NCBI RefSeq assembly: GCF_018882205.1
Contig: NZ_JACVOU010000003.1
Coordinates: forward strand, 186,001 to 250,000
Direction: 5' to 3'
Origin: Polynucleobacter bastaniensis
GTDB lineage: Bacteria > Pseudomonadota > Gammaproteobacteria > Burkholderiales > Burkholderiaceae
DNA: 64,000 nt
A program made the position numbers and the translations under genes. The stretch's first letter is position 1; every line of letters begins with the position of its first letter. Below the pieces are notes generated by a model. That model ran no database searches. It saw only the letters and a program-made list of their open reading frames with translations, and was not told the origin of the DNA. Of the stretch, positions 62,042 to 64,000 are shown piece by piece.

Positions 62042-62869
62042 TTAATCCAAAATTGCCTTAGGCAACCAAGAATTTGAAAGCCATGGTTTTGGGATATTAA
62101 ATTCTTTCGGGTAGGTAATTTGCCCTAAATAGAGGCCTGCAGGTGAAAACGTGGGTGCTGCAACGCTACGATCTTTTGCAGCTAAAACTTCGGCCATCCA
62201 ATGCGGTGATTGTTTGCCAACGCCAATTTGGATGAAGCTCCCCACTAAATTGCGAACCATATGGTGCAAAAAAGCATTTCCTTTAATCCTAAAATACAGC
62301 CACGGCTCATCTGAGAAAATTTCGATGGAATACAGGGTCTTCACTGGAGTCTTGCTTTGACATTCTGAGGAGCGGAAAGAGGTGAAATCATGCTCACCAA
62401 TCAGACATTCCGAAGCCAATCTCATCGCGTTAATATCAAACCAGCGATCTGCAGGAAGCATTACATAACCAGCACGGTCGGCAGTCATAGGGGATCGACA
62501 AGGACCTGCATGCAAAGCATAGATGTAAGTACGCTCGTAAGCAGAATATCGAGCGCTAAATTCATCTGTTACCGGCTGAGCCCAATTGATCACAATAGAT
62601 TCTGGTAGGAATGCATTAACACCTCTCACCCACGACCAGTTATCCCGATTAACCTCGACATCAAAGTGAACAACTTGACCTAATGCATGAACTCCGGCAT
62701 CTGTTCGACCGGCAGTAATAACGCGAATAGAATGAGAGTTCTGTGCATCTTTACCAACAAACGAGGCAATAGCTCTCTCTAACTCATCCTGAATAGTAGG
62801 CTGATTTACCTGTGTCTGCCAACCAGAAAAAGCACTGCCGTCATACTGAAGTCCGAGGGCAATACGCAT
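62042..62869 (-). CDS. truA: tRNA pseudouridine synthase A
   Basis: TruA makes pseudouridine at tRNA positions 38-40. The 275-residue protein has the catalytic Asp in [18 protein letters not shown] and the family N-terminus [18 protein letters not shown]. The ATG at 62869 is preferred; the next codon upstream is a TTG. Neighbours fimV and trpF are in the conserved order. Confidence 0.96.
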   Translation of the reverse strand: MRIALGLQYDGSAFSGWQTQVNQPTIQDELERAIASFVGKDAQNSHSIRVITAGRTDAGVHALGQVVHFDVEVNRDNWSWVRGVNAFLPESIVINWAQPVTDEFSARYSAYERTYIYALHAGPCRSPMTADRAGYVMLPADRWFDINAMRLASECLIGEHDFTSFRSSECQSKTPVKTLYSIEIFSDEPWLYFRIKGNAFLHHMVRNLVGSFIQIGVGKQSPHWMAEVLAAKDRSVAAPTFSPAGLYLGQITYPKEFNIPKPWLSNSWLPKAILD

Positions 62870-62875
62870 CAAGAT

Positions 62876-64000
62876 TTAACTATTATTATGTGACAGCTCG
62901 GTCAAAACACCTCGCGCTTCGACCACAATCTCAGGATCAATTGATGCGCCGATACGAACGATCTCTTCTAAAGATTTCTTGGCGGCAGAAAAATCTTCAA
63001 TAGTGATGTAGGCTCGTGCTAGATTCAATCTCACCCTGAGCTCATCAGGCGTCAAATCTGACGTAGTAGGCTTAGCAACTGGTAAATCCAGATTAATACT
63101 ACCGAATAAAGCCTTGGCTTTATCAGAGATCCCCTCATGATGAGCATGATCACTTCTATGGTGATCGACTGATGAAGATTGCGCCTGCTCTTGTTCCACT
63201 GGGGTGTCACGAGCATGGATATGCGGCAATGGGGTTTTGCGCGAATTGCGGATGAAGAACCAAATCAAAAGACCGGTAATTAAAGAAAGAGCCAATAAGC
63301 CAAGAAAAAGGGCCTTTGCGTTAAAGCCAGTTTTTCCAGATTCAAGCACCTCTGGGGTGCCTTGAGGTTCAGCTAATAATTTTTTTAAGTCTGAAATATT
63401 CTTCTCTAACTCTTGTGCTCTAGCATTAGTTTGTTCGAGAATTTTTTCTTGTGCGACTATTTCTTCTGTAATGCGCTTGTTATCCGCATCTCGGTCTCCA
63501 CTAGAGCCGATCTTCAAACGATTTTCAGATTTAATAACTTCATCCACACTAACTTCTACGCTAGCCTGATCACTCTTTTTCTCGGTCCATCGCTGCGCTG
63601 CCGAGTCTACAAAGTCTTTAGCAAGCTTAGAATCAATTGCCTGCACTGCGGCAGGATCAGGAATCAAGAGTTCAGAACCAGCTCGCAAACGATTGATATT
63701 GCCACCCGCAAAAGCATCTGGATTGGCCTGATACAAAGCCATCATTTTTTGGTCAGTGGAAAACTCTGGAGAACCTGGATCCATCTGTGAAGCAATCGAA
63801 GATAGAGTTTGTCCAGGCTCCACAATAAACTTAGGCAAAGCCCCATTCAAAAATGTATATATCCTAGTGATTGAACCTGTTGACCAATTTAAGGTCAGCA
63901 ATAAATCTACAAAAATATCCTCAGAGATCGGCACGGCTTTCACGGTCTCTACCAAAACCATCAAGCGTCCATCCTTTGATCGATACACCATGACTTGGGT
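62876..64000 (-). CDS. FimV-like peptidoglycan-binding polar protein (5'-truncated by window edge)
   Basis: Coding continues through the right edge with no stop, so the N-terminus and signal peptide are missing; the ATG at 63991 is internal. Visible are the FimV N-terminal domain end (IFVDLLLTLNWSTGSITRIY), a LysM-like stretch (FIVEPGQTLSSIASQM), a coiled coil, one membrane helix near visible residue 230 (LFLGLLALSLITGLLIWFF), and a TPR-like C-terminus. FimV supports type IV pilus and pole organisation; this version is short. Confidence 0.88.
   Translation of the reverse strand, partial: TQVMVYRSKDGRLMVLVETVKAVPISEDIFVDLLLTLNWSTGSITRIYTFLNGALPKFIVEPGQTLSSIASQMDPGSPEFSTDQKMMALYQANPDAFAGGNINRLRAGSELLIPDPAAVQAIDSKLAKDFVDSAAQRWTEKKSDQASVEVSVDEVIKSENRLKIGSSGDRDADNKRITEEIVAQEKILEQTNARAQELEKNISDLKKLLAEPQGTPEVLESGKTGFNAKALFLGLLALSLITGLLIWFFIRNSRKTPLPHIHARDTPVEQEQAQSSSVDHHRSDHAHHEGISDKAKALFGSINLDLPVAKPTTSDLTPDELRVRLNLARAYITIEDFSAAKKSLEEIVRIGASIDPEIVVEARGVLTELSHNNS

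Overview
The window looks like a chromosomal segment of a betaproteobacterium of the Burkholderiales, most like the low-GC freshwater genus Polynucleobacter. The evidence is gene order and protein families: the fimV-truA-trpF-trpB-trpA-accD-folC-SPOR-cvpA-purF-metZ string, the pyrG-kdsA-eno-ftsB string, a large single-chain PurL, and tight gene packing with many ATGA-type overlaps. Genus assignment is inference; no rRNA is present. I saw no transposase, integrase, phage gene, CRISPR array or pseudogene.

Layout. 1-12.2 kb: the 3' part of purL, a spermidine-synthase-like methyltransferase, acnB on the minus strand, then pyrG-kdsA-eno-ftsB, hslO (minus) and gltX. 12.2-12.6 kb: a tRNA-Ala/Glu/Asp cluster with a promoter and terminator. 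12.6-15.1 kb: an M48 lipoprotein protease, an unknown exported protein and a LysR regulator, all minus. 15.2-20.4 kb: the glyoxylate-to-glycerate genes gcl-hyi-glxR, then a YqiA-type esterase and a DUF3108 protein. 20.4-25.4 kb (minus): an ion channel, then mltG-tmk-holB-tatD-ankyrin. 25.4-38.6 kb: housekeeping and stress genes (ygfZ, TANGO2-like, selO, msrB, yciB, bolA, a parvulin, gloA, ybiT, yhhQ, gcdH, mnmH, thioesterases).

38.6-52.3 kb is the most distinctive block: a near-complete Sox thiosulfate-oxidation locus. On the minus strand it reads soxR (ArsR type), soxC, soxD, soxY, soxZ, soxA, soxX, soxB, a periplasmic DsrE-like protein, a SoxH-like metallo-beta-lactamase-fold protein, a small cytochrome c, a TsuA-like thiosulfate importer, a pair of half-size YeeE/YedE proteins and a DUF442 protein. 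Divergent from it are modB-modC (molybdate import; SoxC is a molybdoenzyme) and then a Tat-exported HiPIP. Together these suggest periplasmic thiosulfate oxidation with persulfide-sensing control, molybdate supply and a soluble electron carrier. The families are known; the linked arrangement is the part worth testing.

52.3-64 kb (minus): a methyltransferase, metZ, purF, cvpA, a SPOR protein, folC, accD, trpA, trpB, trpF, truA and the 3' part of a fimV-like gene cut by the right edge.
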